Part shown: in pieces, positions 1 through 12,060 of the stretch
Layout: each line of letters starts with the position of its first letter
Position numbering within the stretch: position 1 is the first letter of the stretch
Assembly: GCA_944474755.1 (NCBI GenBank)
Contig: OX104125.1
Location: 48,015,288 to 48,079,287, forward strand
DNA from: Limnoperna fortunei
Taxonomy: Eukaryota; Mollusca; Bivalvia; Mytilida; Modiolidae
DNA length: 64,000 bases
Reading direction: 5' to 3'
Position numbers and translations under genes: made by a program
Notes under the pieces: generated by a model
Databases searched by the model: none
The model's input: the letters and a program-made list of their open reading frames with translations, nothing else
Told to the model about the DNA's origin: nothing

Positions 1-309
1 AATAGAAAATGTTGATGTCTCGCCTGTTCGGTTACTTTTCCACAGGCCATCCAAATGGAAATTTTACCTCTTAACAAACATTGTAGCTGGTTCCCATCTT
101 ACTTTTACTATGAACAAAAGCATAGCATTAAAATGCGCAAGAAACCAATTTAAAGAAAAGAAATCATAAAACTTATGGATATGAACTTGATGCCGGAAAT
201 AACGAATACGATGCTGCCGGTGTTTAAATTTGTATTACAAAGATTTAAAAATAATAAAAATTAGTATTTTGGCAATCACTTTCACAATTTTTTAATTCAA
301 ATATGATTT
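1..309. other. AT-rich sequence, nothing recognised
   Basis: I see no exon, RNA gene or clear repeat here. The sequence is AT-rich and ends at the left target-site copy of the first SINE. It should be intronic if the Ig-Roco gene continues to the left, because the first visible Ig exon begins in phase 1 and so needs an upstream exon. Confidence 0.4.
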
Positions 310-600
310 AATACTTGTAATAGGGGCCTCGGTGGCCGAGTGGTCAAGGTAGTACATCTACTATTGATCACGTGGTCTGTCAACACTGAGATTGCGGGTT
401 CGACTCTCACTGCAGGCAGGGTGTACTCGACTCCAATCTTAATTGACAAGGATTGCCAGTTTTCCTACCGCAGGTCTGGGGTTCTCTCCGGGTACTCCGG
501 CTTCCTCCCCCAATAAAAACTGGACGCCATGAAATAGCTGAAAAATTGCTGAAAGTGGCGTTAAAACACCATTCAAACAATCAAACAATACTTGTAATAG
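310..600 (+). mobile_element. tRNA-headed SINE with 14-base target-site duplication
   Basis: The element body is 324-586. Its head carries an A-box-like GGCCGAGTGGTCAAGG and a B-box-like GGTTCGACTC, as in Ser/Leu-type tRNAs, but the anticodon region does not fold as a tRNA. The body contains CTCCGGGTACTCCGGCTTCC and ends in a short CAAACAAT-type tail. The 14-mer AATACTTGTAATAG occurs perfectly at 310-323 and 587-600, which is a target-site duplication from LINE-type integration. Five more related copies occur in the window. Confidence 0.9.
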
Positions 601-617
601 TGCATTTACATTTTTAA

Positions 618-1046
618 ATACATATTCTAATATGACGTGCTTTAAAGGCTTTGAGACCACAACTGTGGTAAAAAAAAATATTTATGAGCAACACGCACTG
701 AGAAGGGCGTGTTTTAAATGGCTGTTCCGATTACAAAACTGTAACTCCCTCCGAAAAGCTATTGCATATGACGTATAAATCTTATAAATAGCAACACGCG
801 CTATAATTATCCGTTGCAATATATTGTGTGTTACATTGATGAAAATATTATAAATGTACTCTAATTGTCTTATTAGAATAGAAATAATTCCCGGAGGCTG
901 TGATATACCATTGTTTTACCACGGGATGACCATTTATGTCGTTATTTAATCCCTCCCTATCGCTCGTGATAAAATACTACGACATAAATGGTCATCCGGT
1001 GGTTAAACAATGATAAACAACAGCCTCTGTGAATTATTTCTTAATT
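618..1046 (+). repeat. MITE-like repeat plus long hairpin, copy 1
   Basis: The first part (about 619-881) is bounded by inverted ends, TATTCTAATATGAC and GTCTTATTAGAATA. It runs into a long palindrome (880-1041) with arms of about 74 bases around a short loop. A second copy in the same orientation lies at 26703-27176. It is about 45 bases longer because of a segment near 26927-26970 that is missing here. No coding potential is seen. This is a non-autonomous DNA-transposon-like or foldback element. Confidence 0.75.
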
Positions 1047-1139
1047 ATTTTCTACTTTTAGTTTTACATCCAATTCACTTATAATTCAATCAACTTAACA
1101 AAAAAAACCCATTTATTTTATTGAATAGTTAATTGTTTC

Positions 1140-2490
1140 TTTTTAGCTCACCTGGACCAAAGGTCCATGTGAGCTTTTGCTATCACTTGCCGTCCGTCGT
1201 CAACTTTTTCAAAAATCTTCTCTTCTGAAACCACCGGGCCAATTTTTTTCAAACTTCACAATCATCCTTAGGGTTCCTAGTTTCAAGTTTGTACCCAGGG
1301 TGTTGATCAACAGACAAATTAGTCAAATATGGCCGCTGTTACTAAAAATAGAACATGGGGGTCAACACAGGTTTTTGATCATTATCTAAAAAATTATAAT
1401 AGCTATAGAGAAAACCGTTACTTCAAATTGATCAGCACATTAAGGTCTACAATAGTTGGTATTAGTGTGAAGTTGTGTATTGACTTCTTATAGGAGTTAT
1501 TGCCCTTTATTGACGATTTTTGACAAAATTTTTGGTATTTACAATATAATCTGAAAACTATACGAGGTAGAGTGAAACTGTAAAGTTGATCAGCAATAAA
1601 AGCCCTACAATTCACTTGATTGGTCTGAAATTGTCAGATGACTCCTTATATGCGTTATTGCCCTTAAATGATAATTTTTTATGAAATTTTCCGATTGTGT
1701 CTTGTTACTTTAACACTATAAAAGCTAGAGTAAAACTGTAAATAGCAAAAATGATCAACAATACAAGCCCTACAATTCATTGTATTAGTCTGAAATTGTC
1801 AGATGACTCCTTATAGGAGTTATTGCCCTTAAATGGCAATTTTTTATGAAATTTTCCGTTTTTGTCCTGTAACTTAAAAACTATAGCAGCTAGATTGAAA
1901 CTGTAAATTGCACAAATGATCAGCAACAAAGGCCCTACAATTCCCTTAATTGGTCTGAAATTGTCAGACAACTCTTTAAATAAGTTATTGCCCATTATTA
2001 AATGACAATTTTTTAGGAAATTTTCCGTTTTTGTCCTGTAACTTAAAAACTGTAACAGCTAGAGTGAAACTGTTAATAGCAAAACTGATCAGCAATACAA
2101 GCCCTACAAATTACTATATAAGTCTGAAATAGTCAGATGACTCCTTTAAATAGGAGTTATTGCCTTTAAATTGCAATTTTTTTATGAAATTTCCGTTTTT
2201 GTCCTGTAACTTGAAACCTATAACAGCTAGAGTAAAACTGTAAATTGCAAAAATGATCAACAATACAAGCCCTATAATTCACCTAATTGGTCTGAAATTG
2301 TCAGATGACTCCTTAGTTATTGCCCTTAAATGGCAATTTTTTATGAAATTTTCTGTTTTTTGTCCTGTAACTTGAAACTATAGCAGCTAGATTGAAACTG
2401 TAAATTGCACAAATGATCAGCAATAAGTGCCCTACAATTCACTTGATTGGTCTGAAAACTATAACAGTATGGATGTGGAAATATTTTTGT
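1140..2490 (+). repeat. AGCTCACCTGGACC-headed dispersed repeat with ~165-base internal units
   Basis: The head at 1145-1175 can fold, because AGCTCACCTGGACC pairs with GGTCCATGTGAGCT. About seven degenerate units of roughly 160-170 bases follow; each contains TGATCAGCAA, CCTACAATTCA, GTCTGAAATTGTCAGATGA and TTTTCCGTTTTTGTCCTGTA. A second element with the same head and units is at 5473-6490. Repeats with this head are widespread in bivalve genomes (recalled knowledge). The class is uncertain. Confidence 0.75.
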
Positions 2491-2564
2491 TTCGAGATAT
2501 AGAATAAATTTCATATCTTGTGCCCATTATATACATTATTTCCTTTATCTTTGTCTTTTTGTAG

Positions 2565-2822
2565 AATATCTAACAAAGGATCTTGAGGATATCAAAATTG
2601 TAGAAGGTTGTGATGCCAGATTGGAATTGTGGACTATGGATAATGATGTTAATGTAGAATGGTTCAAAGGTGACAACAGAATAGAAATGTCCGACAAGTA
2701 TGTTGTGGAGACATCGTGTCAGATGCATAGCCTTGTTGTAACCAATACTGCTCTCACAGATCGTGGAATTTATACAGCAAAAATTCTAGGTTATACAACT
2801 AATGCAAGACTTGATATTGAAG
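2565..2822 (+). CDS. Ig domain exon 1 of the Ig-ROC-COR-B-box-propeller gene
   Basis: This 258-base exon has an acceptor TTTTTGTAG before 2565 and a donor at 2823, and starts and ends in phase 1. It encodes one I-set-like immunoglobulin domain of about 86 residues. It begins (E)YLTK, has VEWFKG for the C strand and DRGIYTAK for the F strand. The B-strand cysteine is replaced (LELW) and the F-strand YxC is YTA, so no canonical disulphide can form. The phase-1 start shows that this is not the first exon; the 5' end of the gene lies left of the window or was not found. The next Ig exons share the Y(F/L)TK start and the same phases, so the module was duplicated as whole exons. The lack of a disulphide fits a cytosolic domain of the titin or twitchin kind; that location is inferred. 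Confidence 0.85.
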
Positions 2823-3891
2823 GTAGTGTGCTATTATTTATAAGTAAAATGTAAGTGTTTTGGAATGCCAACAATTTTCTTCAATTCAAGAATACATAAA
2901 ATGATTTCTTAATCAAATTTTGTTAATTTTTAAAATAGAATTGAGATGGCTTCTTTGTGTTTCATCAACCAAAATTAAGTTGTCCTCCCGAGGTTATGCT
3001 ACAGTTAAAGTATTGCTAAACATGTTGCTAAATCCCATTCAAACTAACAAAGAAAACAACCTTAAAGGACAAGGTAGGGTAAGGGCCATTTTTGGCCCCC
3101 TCTTGAAAATAACTCATCTTTGCAGTAATTTGAGCATACAGACATAGCATTAAAAATATGGTCTTATTTTGGTTCTATCATGCGCATGCGCGATACACTT
3201 CACGTGCTTCCATGCTTGTCAAATCTATAGGCTATTTTCAATTCAGCTTTAATTTGAAGATGGTTTCAGTAAATTAACTTCTGTTCATCTCATCAAATAT
3301 TCACCAAATGTTAACACAATATGTATAGATACCTGTTACAGGCAGGTTCTGGTTAAATAAATATAGAAAAACTTTATCTCGCAAAAAGAATGTTTTTTTC
3401 CTTCAAAAATCTTTGCTTTTTAGAATTACAAGCTTTTAAACATAACTTGGTAATCACTATTTTTTCGTCAAATTTTATCACAATATACAAATTGATAGAA
3501 GATAAAGGCAGAAGGTAATTTTAAATAAGGGCTGTCTTTGTTAAAAGTTTTTTTCCTGTTGATAAAAAAACTGTTAAACAAGTAATAAAAATATAGATTG
3601 TCAGAATTACCTCCCTTGTTAAGATTGAATTTTCATTAAGTTTGCCAATGCCGAACTCGTTATATCAAAAGCTTTGTGTTTAAACAATTAGTAAGGAGAT
3701 TTTATATTAAGGTTATAAGTCTGTCGTAGTATTTAATAATTTTATTGAAATTATGAGTAAATAATGAAAGATATTAATGGTAATTTTACCATCAGTGCAA
3801 TATCTATTCTGAGATTTCCAGAAAAAAACGGAGGATGGTGTCCTGCATCCCATCAAGTCAAACAAATTATTTTTGTGTGACCTTATCATGC
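2823..3891. other. Intron sequence, no recognised feature
   Basis: This is AT-rich intron 1. It has the ATTACCTCCCTTGTTAA word near 3608, also seen near 63320, which suggests an old dispersed repeat. Short ORFs here lack splice sites or domain features and are not supported. Confidence 0.5.
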
Positions 3892-4100
3892 TTATTGCCG
3901 TAGCATTAGAATGGAGATAACTGTATTGTATTTGAAGTTTTGCCGGCATCAATTGATGATTTGATGGTCAGAAATTGAATTTTTTGGCGATGCGTAAGCG
4001 GAGCCAGTAAACGGATATTTCCGACCATCAAATCACCAATTGATGCTGGCAAATCTTCAAATACAATACAGTTATCTCCATTCTAATGCTACGGCAATAA
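3892..4100. repeat. Foldback element with ~82-base arms
   Basis: The left arm begins TTATTGCCGTAGCATTAG and the right arm ends CTAATGCTACGGCAATAA. The arms pair over about 82 bases with few mismatches around a loop near 3985-4018. It is a MITE or foldback remnant inside the first intron. It could form a strong hairpin in the pre-mRNA. Confidence 0.8.
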
Positions 4101-4479
4101 AACACTAAATTAACTTATTAAAATTGAAATTTTTTATTTGCCGGAAATAACGTCTGTGCTTGCCTTAAAATCTGACGGCATCAATCGAGGAATTGATGCC
4201 ATGAAATTATTCACGTTATCCAATCAGAATTGACGTTACATCAAGAACTGCATTAGAATTGAAATTATTTGCGCTACATGTTGAATTACAGGTTTACACC
4301 TAAATCAAAATGTTGAATTACTAGATCAAAACGATTTGAGTATTTAAAAATAATGAGTTACATGTATACGCAAAGTGAAATGCGGCACTCATTGGAAACA
4401 TGAAAATAAAAAATTCCTGGAGAACCCTTTACTAGTCTGATGAAGATAAATTAATTGTATATCACTGCATAATTCGCAG

Positions 4480-4858
4480 AATTGCATGAAGTGCAAACCC
4501 AGTTTTTGTATGTTGAAGTCTGGCGGATAGGTTGTCGGGGAAAATAAGGTATCAATTTTATGTTATCAACTCCTACAGTTTTCAACCCAGATCTCTGAAA
4601 CTCCAGAGAAAGTGTACATATATTGAAGTTGTGCAATTGCTATTCTGGAATTGTTTGAGGATTTTTTTCCTAATTCTCTAAACTTAGTTATTTTTTAGAA
4701 CATTTGCAGAAGATAGTGATTATTTTGTGTAATCAACTCCTCCTATTTTTTTTACACAAACCCTTAACCTACTTCCAACAAATTGTAAACCATTCCCTAT
4801 TTATAAAGGCTCTTGCTTCGCAACCCCGCCATTTCAGTCTTTTGCGATTTTTTAATAG
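4480..4858 (+). repeat. Intronic repeat abutting the Ig exon 2 acceptor, copy A
   Basis: The block is related to 6518-7047. Shared words include GAAGTGCAAACCC, TCAACTCCTACAGTTTTCA, ATTTGCAGAAGA and ACCATTCCCTATTTAT. Similarity continues through CATTTCAGTCTTTTGC into the T-rich tract and stops at the AG acceptor of Ig exon 2. The repeat therefore supplies the polypyrimidine tract of that exon. Confidence 0.65.
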
Positions 4859-5119
4859 AATATTTTACAAAGAATATAAAAAAGACCTTTGCCTACATAG
4901 AGGGAGACAATGTGGAACTGTCATGTGCTGTACTTGAAGACAATGTTCCAGCAGTATGGGAAAAGGATGGTGTCATTGTTCAGAAGTCCAGGAAATACAA
5001 AATAAAAGATATTGGGAAAAGCCACACATTGTCTATAATGCACCTAGATCTTTGTGATGCCGGAAATTACTCTGTCAAAGTCAACAACAGAATGAGAAAT
5101 ACATCTCTCCAAGTCATTG
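4859..5119 (+). CDS. Ig domain exon 2 of the Ig-ROC-COR-B-box-propeller gene
   Basis: This 261-base exon follows TTTTTTAATAG and ends before GTTTGT at 5120; both boundaries are phase 1. It encodes an I-set-like Ig domain: start (E)YFTK, B strand VELSCAV with the cysteine kept, C strand AVWEKDG, and F strand DAGNYSVK, in which the usual second cysteine is valine. The disulphide is again absent. Because the boundaries are 1-1, the exon could be skipped or duplicated without breaking the frame. The reading frame stays open upstream to 4813, but the acceptor and the shared module start argue for 4859 as the true boundary. Confidence 0.87.
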
Positions 5120-5472
5120 GTTTGTTTTGTTTTTTATTCATTCATGTATTTTTTTGGATAAATTGGTGTTTGGAAAAGTAGCTGATAAGATTTACTATAT
5201 CATACTTCTGGCTTTCAGCTATATTCTAGCTAAACAGCAGATGAACTGGTATTGTACTGATCAAAAGAAGTGTGTAATAGGAGTGTGATATTTGTATTAA
5301 GTAAGGCAGTATAGTAAAATGATTGAGAAGTTTACAGCCAATATCTCACTGAAATCCCTATTATCTTCCTTGATACATTGGAACAATTGTCCAGTCCAAG
5401 CTCCACAGTTTTAAGTGTATAGAGTTATCGAATGATTACATAATGTTCTGTTCCTGTTTTACTTATCTTTTT

Positions 5473-6490
5473 TTAGCTCACCTGGACCGAAGGTCCATGT
5501 GAGCAATTTGCTATCACTTGTCGTCCGTCGTCTGTCGTCTGTCGTAAACTTTTTCAAAAATCTTTTCCTCTGAAACCACTGGGCCAATTTTTTTCAATTG
5601 ATCAGCAATTAAGGCCCTACAATTCTTTTGATTGGTCTGAAATTGTCAGTCAACTCCTTAAATAAGTTATTGCCCATAAATGACAATTTTTTATGAAATT
5701 TTCCGTTTTTGTCCTGTAACTTAAAAACTGTAACAGCTGGAGTGAAACTGTTAATAGCAAAAATGATCAGCAATACAAGCCCTACAAATTACTATTAAGT
5801 CTGAAATTGTCAAATAACTCCTTATAGGAGTTATTGCCCTTAAAAATAGCAACTTTTTATGAAATTTTCCGTTTTTGTCCTGTGACTTCAAAACCATAAC
5901 AGCTAGAGTGGAATAATAAATTGCAAAAATGATCAGCAAAAAAAGCCCTACAATTCATTTAATTGTTCTGAAATTGTCAGATGACTCCTTATAGCGGTTA
6001 TTGCCCTTAAATGACAATTTTGTAATGAAATTTTCCATTTTTGTCCTGTAACTTGAAAACTATAGTAGCTAGATTAAAACTGTAAATTGCACAAATGATC
6101 AGCAATAGAAGCCCTACAAATGATTGGTTAGTCCAAAATTGCAAGATGACTCTTTATAGGAGTTATTGCCCTTTCATTATGAATTTGGACAAATGAACAG
6201 TTTTTTAATTATAAATTAGTCTATAACGCACCTATTAGTAGAGTAAAACTGTAAATTTCTAAAGTACCCTAAAGGACAATGCCTAAAAACCATTTAATTT
6301 TCAGAAATTGTCAATGGCACCTTATAGGAGTTATTCTATTTAACAAATTTTGTGAAGAAATGTTTAGTTTTTGCACAGTAACTTAAAAGCTATAACAATT
6401 CAACTGAAACTGTTAATTTCAAAAGTTTTAATATAGTTTAAGTCATTTGGATTCCAGGTGAGTGTTTACAGGCTGCTGGGAGCCTCTAGT
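5473..6490 (+). repeat. AGCTCACCTGGACC-headed dispersed repeat, second copy
   Basis: It has the same hairpin head (AGCTCACCTGGACC, GGTCCATGTGAGC) and the same ~165-base internal units as 1140-2490, spaced near 5598, 5763, 5929 and 6098. It ends with CAGGTGAGTG and GGGAGCCTCTAG near 6458-6490, which looks like a real 3' terminus. A G-rich run follows at 6497-6511. Confidence 0.75.
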
Positions 6491-6517
6491 TTTTTTTTGG
6501 GGGGGGGGGTGTGGAAC

Positions 6518-7047
6518 GAAGTGCAAACCCGGTTATAGTATGGTGAAGTCGGGCTAATGGGCGGCAGGTGGGTGTAATCAATTTTATGTAATCCACTCCT
6601 CCTACAGTTTTCAGCCCAGACCTCTGAAACTTCACAAAGAGATTGCAGATGTATTGAAGTTGTGCACCTGCTATTATGGAAGTGTTCCAGAATTTTATTC
6701 TAAATTTTCCAGACTTAGTAATTTAGTAATTTACAGAACATTTGCAGAAGACAGTACCTATATTGTGTAATCAACTCCTACAGTTTTCAGTCCAGATCTC
6801 TGAAACTGTATTGGATTTGTGCACCTGCTATTATGGAATTGTTCCAGGATTGTTTTCTAATTTCTCAGACTTGGGATCTTTCAGAGCATTTGCAGAAGAT
6901 GGTACCTATTTTGTGTAATCAACTCCTACATTTTTTTACTCGGACATAAAGCCTTCTTCCAACAATTTATTAACCATTCCCTATTTATTAAGGCACTAAG
7001 GGTTGCAACCTGGCTATTTCAGACTTTTGCAATGTTTTTAGCTATAG
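6518..7047 (+). repeat. Intronic repeat copy B
   Basis: It is related to the block ahead of Ig exon 2 (4480-4858) but has an internal partial duplication of about 180 bases; CAGTTTTCAG(C/T)CCAGA appears twice. Similarity ends at GACTTTTGCAATGTTTTTAG, the point matching the Ig exon 2 acceptor. A TIR element begins immediately after it, where the other copy has the exon. Confidence 0.6.
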
Positions 7048-8015
7048 TTACTGTGAAATACTTTTTATTCGTGGGGTATCAATTTTCGTGGTTTTCATGG
7101 AGGCCTCGGACCACGAAATTAAAAATCCAACGAAGAAAAAAAAACTTCATTAACAGATGGGAACTTGGGAACAACGATCTGAAAATGTCCGAGATCGGAC
7201 ATTTATTTGTAAATGTAATATATGATTTTGTGGTTCGATCCATTACTAATGTTCAGCTCAAAATCCATCTTAATGATTATGTTACAGGTTTCATGTTCGA
7301 ATTTTGTTTTTATTAAATGTAGGTATTATTTAATTGTAAAGAGTACAAAGAAACATCGACTTCCGGTCAAGGTGGGGATATATGAGGTGTTCATTTTCGA
7401 TGTTAAAAAGTAACAAATTATTATCGGAATTATGAGATTGGTTGCTCCTTTGAACATAAATTAAAATAACAAATAAAATATTTAAAAGATAAGCTATACT
7501 TTATCTTTATTAGTGCATATCAATGACACGCTATATCAAATGGATGTTGTGATAATACCGATCGTGGCACAAATGACATTAAATTACACCTTTGTATTTA
7601 GTGCTACTCAACACATGAAGTGACAAATGCCCTTTGGCTAGGAATGCTTCTATAGATAACAATTAGAGAATGAAATAGACTCAAGGTAGTTTTTATTGCA
7701 ATTAATCCCCCAATTAATTAATATATTACCGTGTTTATAATTAGCTATTGATTTCCGTGTTGTTAATTTTACATTCGTTACCACGCGCGTAAACAACATC
7801 ATGCAATGAAACTGTTTTGTCTTTTGTCTTCTTTATATGTTGATGTTTATTATCAACAGTGAACATGATTCTGCTGTAATCATTTATTTTGATCGCTACC
7901 TCACTTTTTGCATTTTTGGAAACCGTCAGTCCACGAATTTAAGGACACACGAACATGTAAAATTTCACCTAAACACGAAAATTAATACCCACGAATTTAA
8001 GTACTTTCACAGTAA
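7048..8015. mobile_element. 0.97-kb non-autonomous TIR element
   Basis: The left end TTACTGTGAAATAC and right end GTACTTTCACAGTAA are inverted repeats. Pairing extends about 48 bases through ATTCGTGGGGTATCAATTTTCGTG on the left and its complement on the right, with mismatches. The interior has no transposase. TTCGTGG-type ends of this kind are common in mollusc genomes (recalled). No convincing target-site duplication is visible. Confidence 0.7.
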
Positions 8016-9493
8016 TTTGATGTTTTATTTAATGTATGATGTCCTGGCATTGAGGTTGATAACAAAATTGTATATATCTATATGGAAACATTCTAACCAT
8101 TTACACTTTTGACAGAAGATATCCATTGAAGAAAATGTTAGTTATAAGCCCTAATTTAAGTATAATTTGCAGTTTAACATATATACAAATTTTATACCCA
8201 AAATACATGTATCTACATTGCATTTATCTAAATCTGAAACCAAGGACACATTGTCAAAAATAAAAAAAAATGCCTGCCTGCCTGCCTGGTCAGTTTAAAA
8301 ACCACACCGAAGAGAGGTAAACAAAGATTGTTTTAATTGTTGCCTACATACACATGATATTGTGAAATATACAGTCAGTATAAACCACAGAGCCAGGACA
8401 ACATCTCTTGTTCGGATATTTAAAATATACATCTACCTCGGAGCTGTATCATCGTTGGTTTTGAGAGAAGTGTCCATATAATTCCAATTTTGTATATCCC
8501 CCAAATGTATATAATGGCAGGACAGGGGTGGGAAGTAAATTATGAATTACTTACTATGACATTTTGTGTAGCATGGTAAAAGAATTAATTTTGGTTGCAT
8601 CTTTTGGGCTAGTTACATGTAGTTAGGTACAAAGTGTTCATGTTACATACATGTATGTATGGTTGTCAACTTATAGCTGGGATAATTATACCCCCGCTTT
8701 GAAGAAACGAAAGGAATACCCGTTTACCTCTGTCCTTCCGTCCTTTCATCTGCAAATAACTTTTGTAAATTTTCTCAGCAACTACTTATCACATGCACTT
8801 TCAAATTTTATATGTGGCCTTACCATATGTGGTTCTTTATTGCAAATACCGATTTCAGGTCTGTCGCACATCTACTTCCTGTTTAACAAATTAGTCAATT
8901 CAGTGATGTGAAAAGCAAGGATATACTAAGTGAGCAGTCGGTTCCTTATTTGTCAAAGCTGGATAACAACACTATTAAATTTGCTGCCCCTTTATAAATA
9001 CAGCTTCCATGCTCATCAGGTTAGACTGACACTACAGATCACGTGCCCACTCCATGCCATTGGCTTTATGGTGGGTACAATACTGCCCTTTGTCAATTGG
9101 ATAACAGTTTTGGTTTAAGATGTTCCTAAATTCCTAAATCCATACTCAGTTCAACATATGAAATTTGTCCATATGTATAGATTGACAAACGTGGACATGA
9201 CACCATGCGATGGCACAGGGCCCACTGTGGACATGAGTGGACGCCCATACCAACAAGATGTCCATGGTGGGAAGCAGAGCATCCATGTGATCTGTAGTAT
9301 ATGCAGCAAATCTGTTGTAATGCTAGATATGAAAATTGCTCAGTTGTCATGAAAGAAAATCTCACCTTGCATGCTTTGAAGCATTTTAAATGTAATTTGT
9401 TCTTTTGATGTCATTTTAAGAAAACATACTGTTATTGTTTACACTACACACATTTTAGTTATAGGCTAAAAATTACTTATATTTACATTACAG
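8016..9493. other. Intron sequence before Ig exon 3
   Basis: No exon is supported. ATACCCCCGCTTT near 8687 reappears inverted as AAAGCGGGGGTAT near 11718, so a dispersed repeat end is likely. A GC-richer stretch at 9158-9350 is open in two frames but has no splice sites or recognisable domain. Confidence 0.4.
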
Positions 9494-9751
9494 AATATTT
9501 CACTAAACCATTGGGTTCTATGACATGTATGGAGGGTGAAAATGTTCAGTTTGAATGTGAAGTTCTTGATGACAATCAGACAGCCCTATGGTTCAAAGAT
9601 TGCACTGAAGTGATCACATCAGACAAATATAAAGTGGAGAGAGATGGAAAACTGCACAGACTTGTTGTAAACATTGCACAACTTGATGATGAAGGAGAAT
9701 ACTCTGTCCGTATAAAACACTGTGTTCGAAGGACAGAACTTACAGTTCAAG
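9494..9751 (+). CDS. Ig domain exon 3 of the Ig-ROC-COR-B-box-propeller gene
   Basis: This 258-base exon follows ATTACAG and ends before GTTAGA at 9752, phase 1 on both sides. It encodes an I-set-like Ig domain of about 86 residues: (E)YFTK start, B strand VQFECEV, C strand ALWFKD, E strand HRLVVNIAQL and F strand DDEGEYSVR. As in the other two domains, the F-strand cysteine is missing. Joined in phase to the next exon, it leads directly into the GTPase domain (EIPKTIQQL), so there is no transmembrane segment between the Ig and GTPase parts. That places both on the same side of any membrane, most likely in the cytosol. Confidence 0.88.
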
Positions 9752-12060
9752 GTTAGACCATAAACAAAATTGGATAAGACTTAACAAGTAAAACTATTGC
9801 CTGGACAGCACAGCTTCGAAACTATTAAATGATTAAGCCAAGCTTTGTAAATGTTTTCTTTATCTGATGTTGTGCATTGTTAATATTCCCTAAATTTATC
9901 TCCCATATGCAGAGTTCTTTAGAGCAGGTGCTTTAAATTTCTTACTGTGGATAAAACCTTGTTTGTAAGCCTCTTTCATGTCTGCTTCTTGTGAAAAATA
10001 GCCAATAAACTGTTTATGCTTTGTAAGGCCGAAATTCGCATGACATGTTCTTGAAACAATTATAAATCAATGATTTAATCAAATTAGAAAGCTGAACTAT
10101 TTTGTTTTACCATGGTTTGGTTTGCCCTGAACACTTTTGGGTATGTTTAATTTTTTTTATTCCATCAACAGCTTATATAGCAGAGATCATTTTGAAATTT
10201 TATGATGATGGCCAATGGCCAGTCCGAATGAAATTGAAGAGGCCATACGCTTGGGGTATGGGGGCAGACTAGGTCCCATTAGAGGATGTGGGGCAATGTC
10301 TAAGTGGGGGACCAGTTGGGCACAGCAAAACATATTAATATTTATGTCATTCTCTCTGAAAAAGATAATCATATTAAAAATTTGAAAAATGTCAGATGTA
10401 CAGCAATTAAATACTGACCGACGAAAATTAAAAAGTAAAAATATTGGGAATAATTTAATCAAATTATCCTACTTTATTTTCCTGTTATTTCAAATTTACT
10501 TGGAACAAATCAGTGGCTTCAGTGTTGCTTATTGGTTAAATAGTTTATTACCGATTACAAATTAATATAAGCATTAGCAACATAAAATCTACATAGATAT
10601 TTCATTCTTGATCTGTCATTCAAATTATACTATTTTTAAATACTTTGAGTTTACATCCATTTACAACAGTGATTTAACATATGTAGCCATTTATAGTAAA
10701 GGCTGGAAAATTTCTGGAATTTCAGTGTTGCACTATTTCAGTTCCAGTTAATGGTTACACAATTATTTGTCATCAGTTACACCATTATTCGTCGTGTCAA
10801 CTGCATTGTGCAGAGTTATTGCTATAATCGGTAATTATTTTTCGGAGACATGGTTCTTTAATTCTATTCCGAACTAGGTACACAATTTCAAGAACAACGT
10901 AACAAAGTAAAATTGAACGAAAGTGTCCGAGACAAACGTACCATATAAATTTTACCTCCAGTAGCGAGAAGTTACGATTGAAAAATAGTCATGCTAAATT
11001 GATATGGATGGCTCTGGTATCAATAGTTTTAAGTGCCATCTACAAGTTTAAATTGTTTGTCTTTTTAACGCGACTCAATGCCATTGGCCCAAAATGATCT
11101 CTGATTTAGATATTTATTGGTTGGTTGAAATGGATTAAATGCCACTTTCAGCTTTATCATGGGTTCTAGAAAGCCATAGTATCTGTTCATTACCCTTCAT
11201 CTTTGGTAGGAAAATAAAGGTTGAGGTCATACTTAAAACAAGCCATCTCATTGTTAACCGGTGTGATCACTGATAGATAACTAACTTTACAACTGAGTCA
11301 CCAATGTCCTACTTATATAGATGATGATAAAGTTCATTGATATAAATAGAGTTTTGTAAAAACAAACTTGTGACTGGAGATGGTAGTGATGCACAGTGAG
11401 GGATGAAACACCAACAACTAATGATACCCACGAAAACTTGTATATAGGAATCACCCTGTCTGTCCGTCCGTCTGTCTGCCCGTCTGTCCACATCCCTTGT
11501 AAGCGCTTAATTCTCCTAAACTGCTTGACAATAATTTGACTTTTTAAATATAGTATTCAGTGCGAGACCTCCTAAGCGCAACTCCTCCTAAATTCTTTGA
11601 CAGATTTTGATGAAAGTGTACATTAAGGAAGTACATCATATGTAGATGTGCAAGAAAAATTTTCGTCGCTGTCAGATATTATTCATGGGAGATAATTGGA
11701 CTTCAAGCAAAGCGGGGGTATCCCTTTGTTAGCGTGCTCACAGTCTACACTTCTTTATTCTCTATTTAATTTGGTACATTGTACTTTGGTACATTGTACA
11801 TGCACATCATACATGTACATGTAAGGGAGCTAGGACAGTTCTATTAAAGATTTGTTTGTCTGTATTAAATGTACAAATAATATGTTTGTTCTCAGTGTGT
11901 TTTAGAATTTTTGCTCTTCCCACACCTATTCTTTTAATGGAATAGATTTCATGGCTTCAAAGAGGAAGAAACTGAACACAGACATGCTTTATATTGAACA
12001 TTTATACACAGGGACCATCACATTTGTTGCTAGTCATTGTTATATTTCTCTATTTAATAG
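9752..12060. other. Intron between the Ig module and the ROC domain
   Basis: No exon is recognised in these 2.3 kb. There is a CTGTCTGTCCGTC-rich patch at 11455-11490 that belongs to a dispersed repeat running to the AAAGCGGGGGTATC end near 11718-11731. The sequence just before 12061 is T-rich and ends in TTTAATAG, the ROC exon acceptor. Confidence 0.5.

Noticed and set aside
324..420. tRNA-Ser/Leu gene
   Set aside because: A and B boxes are present, but the anticodon arm and acceptor stem do not form; it is the head of a SINE with a target duplication.
9158..9352. Extra exon between Ig exons 2 and 3
   Set aside because: Open in one frame and GC-richer, but without matching splice sites in phase 1 and without Ig or other domain motifs.
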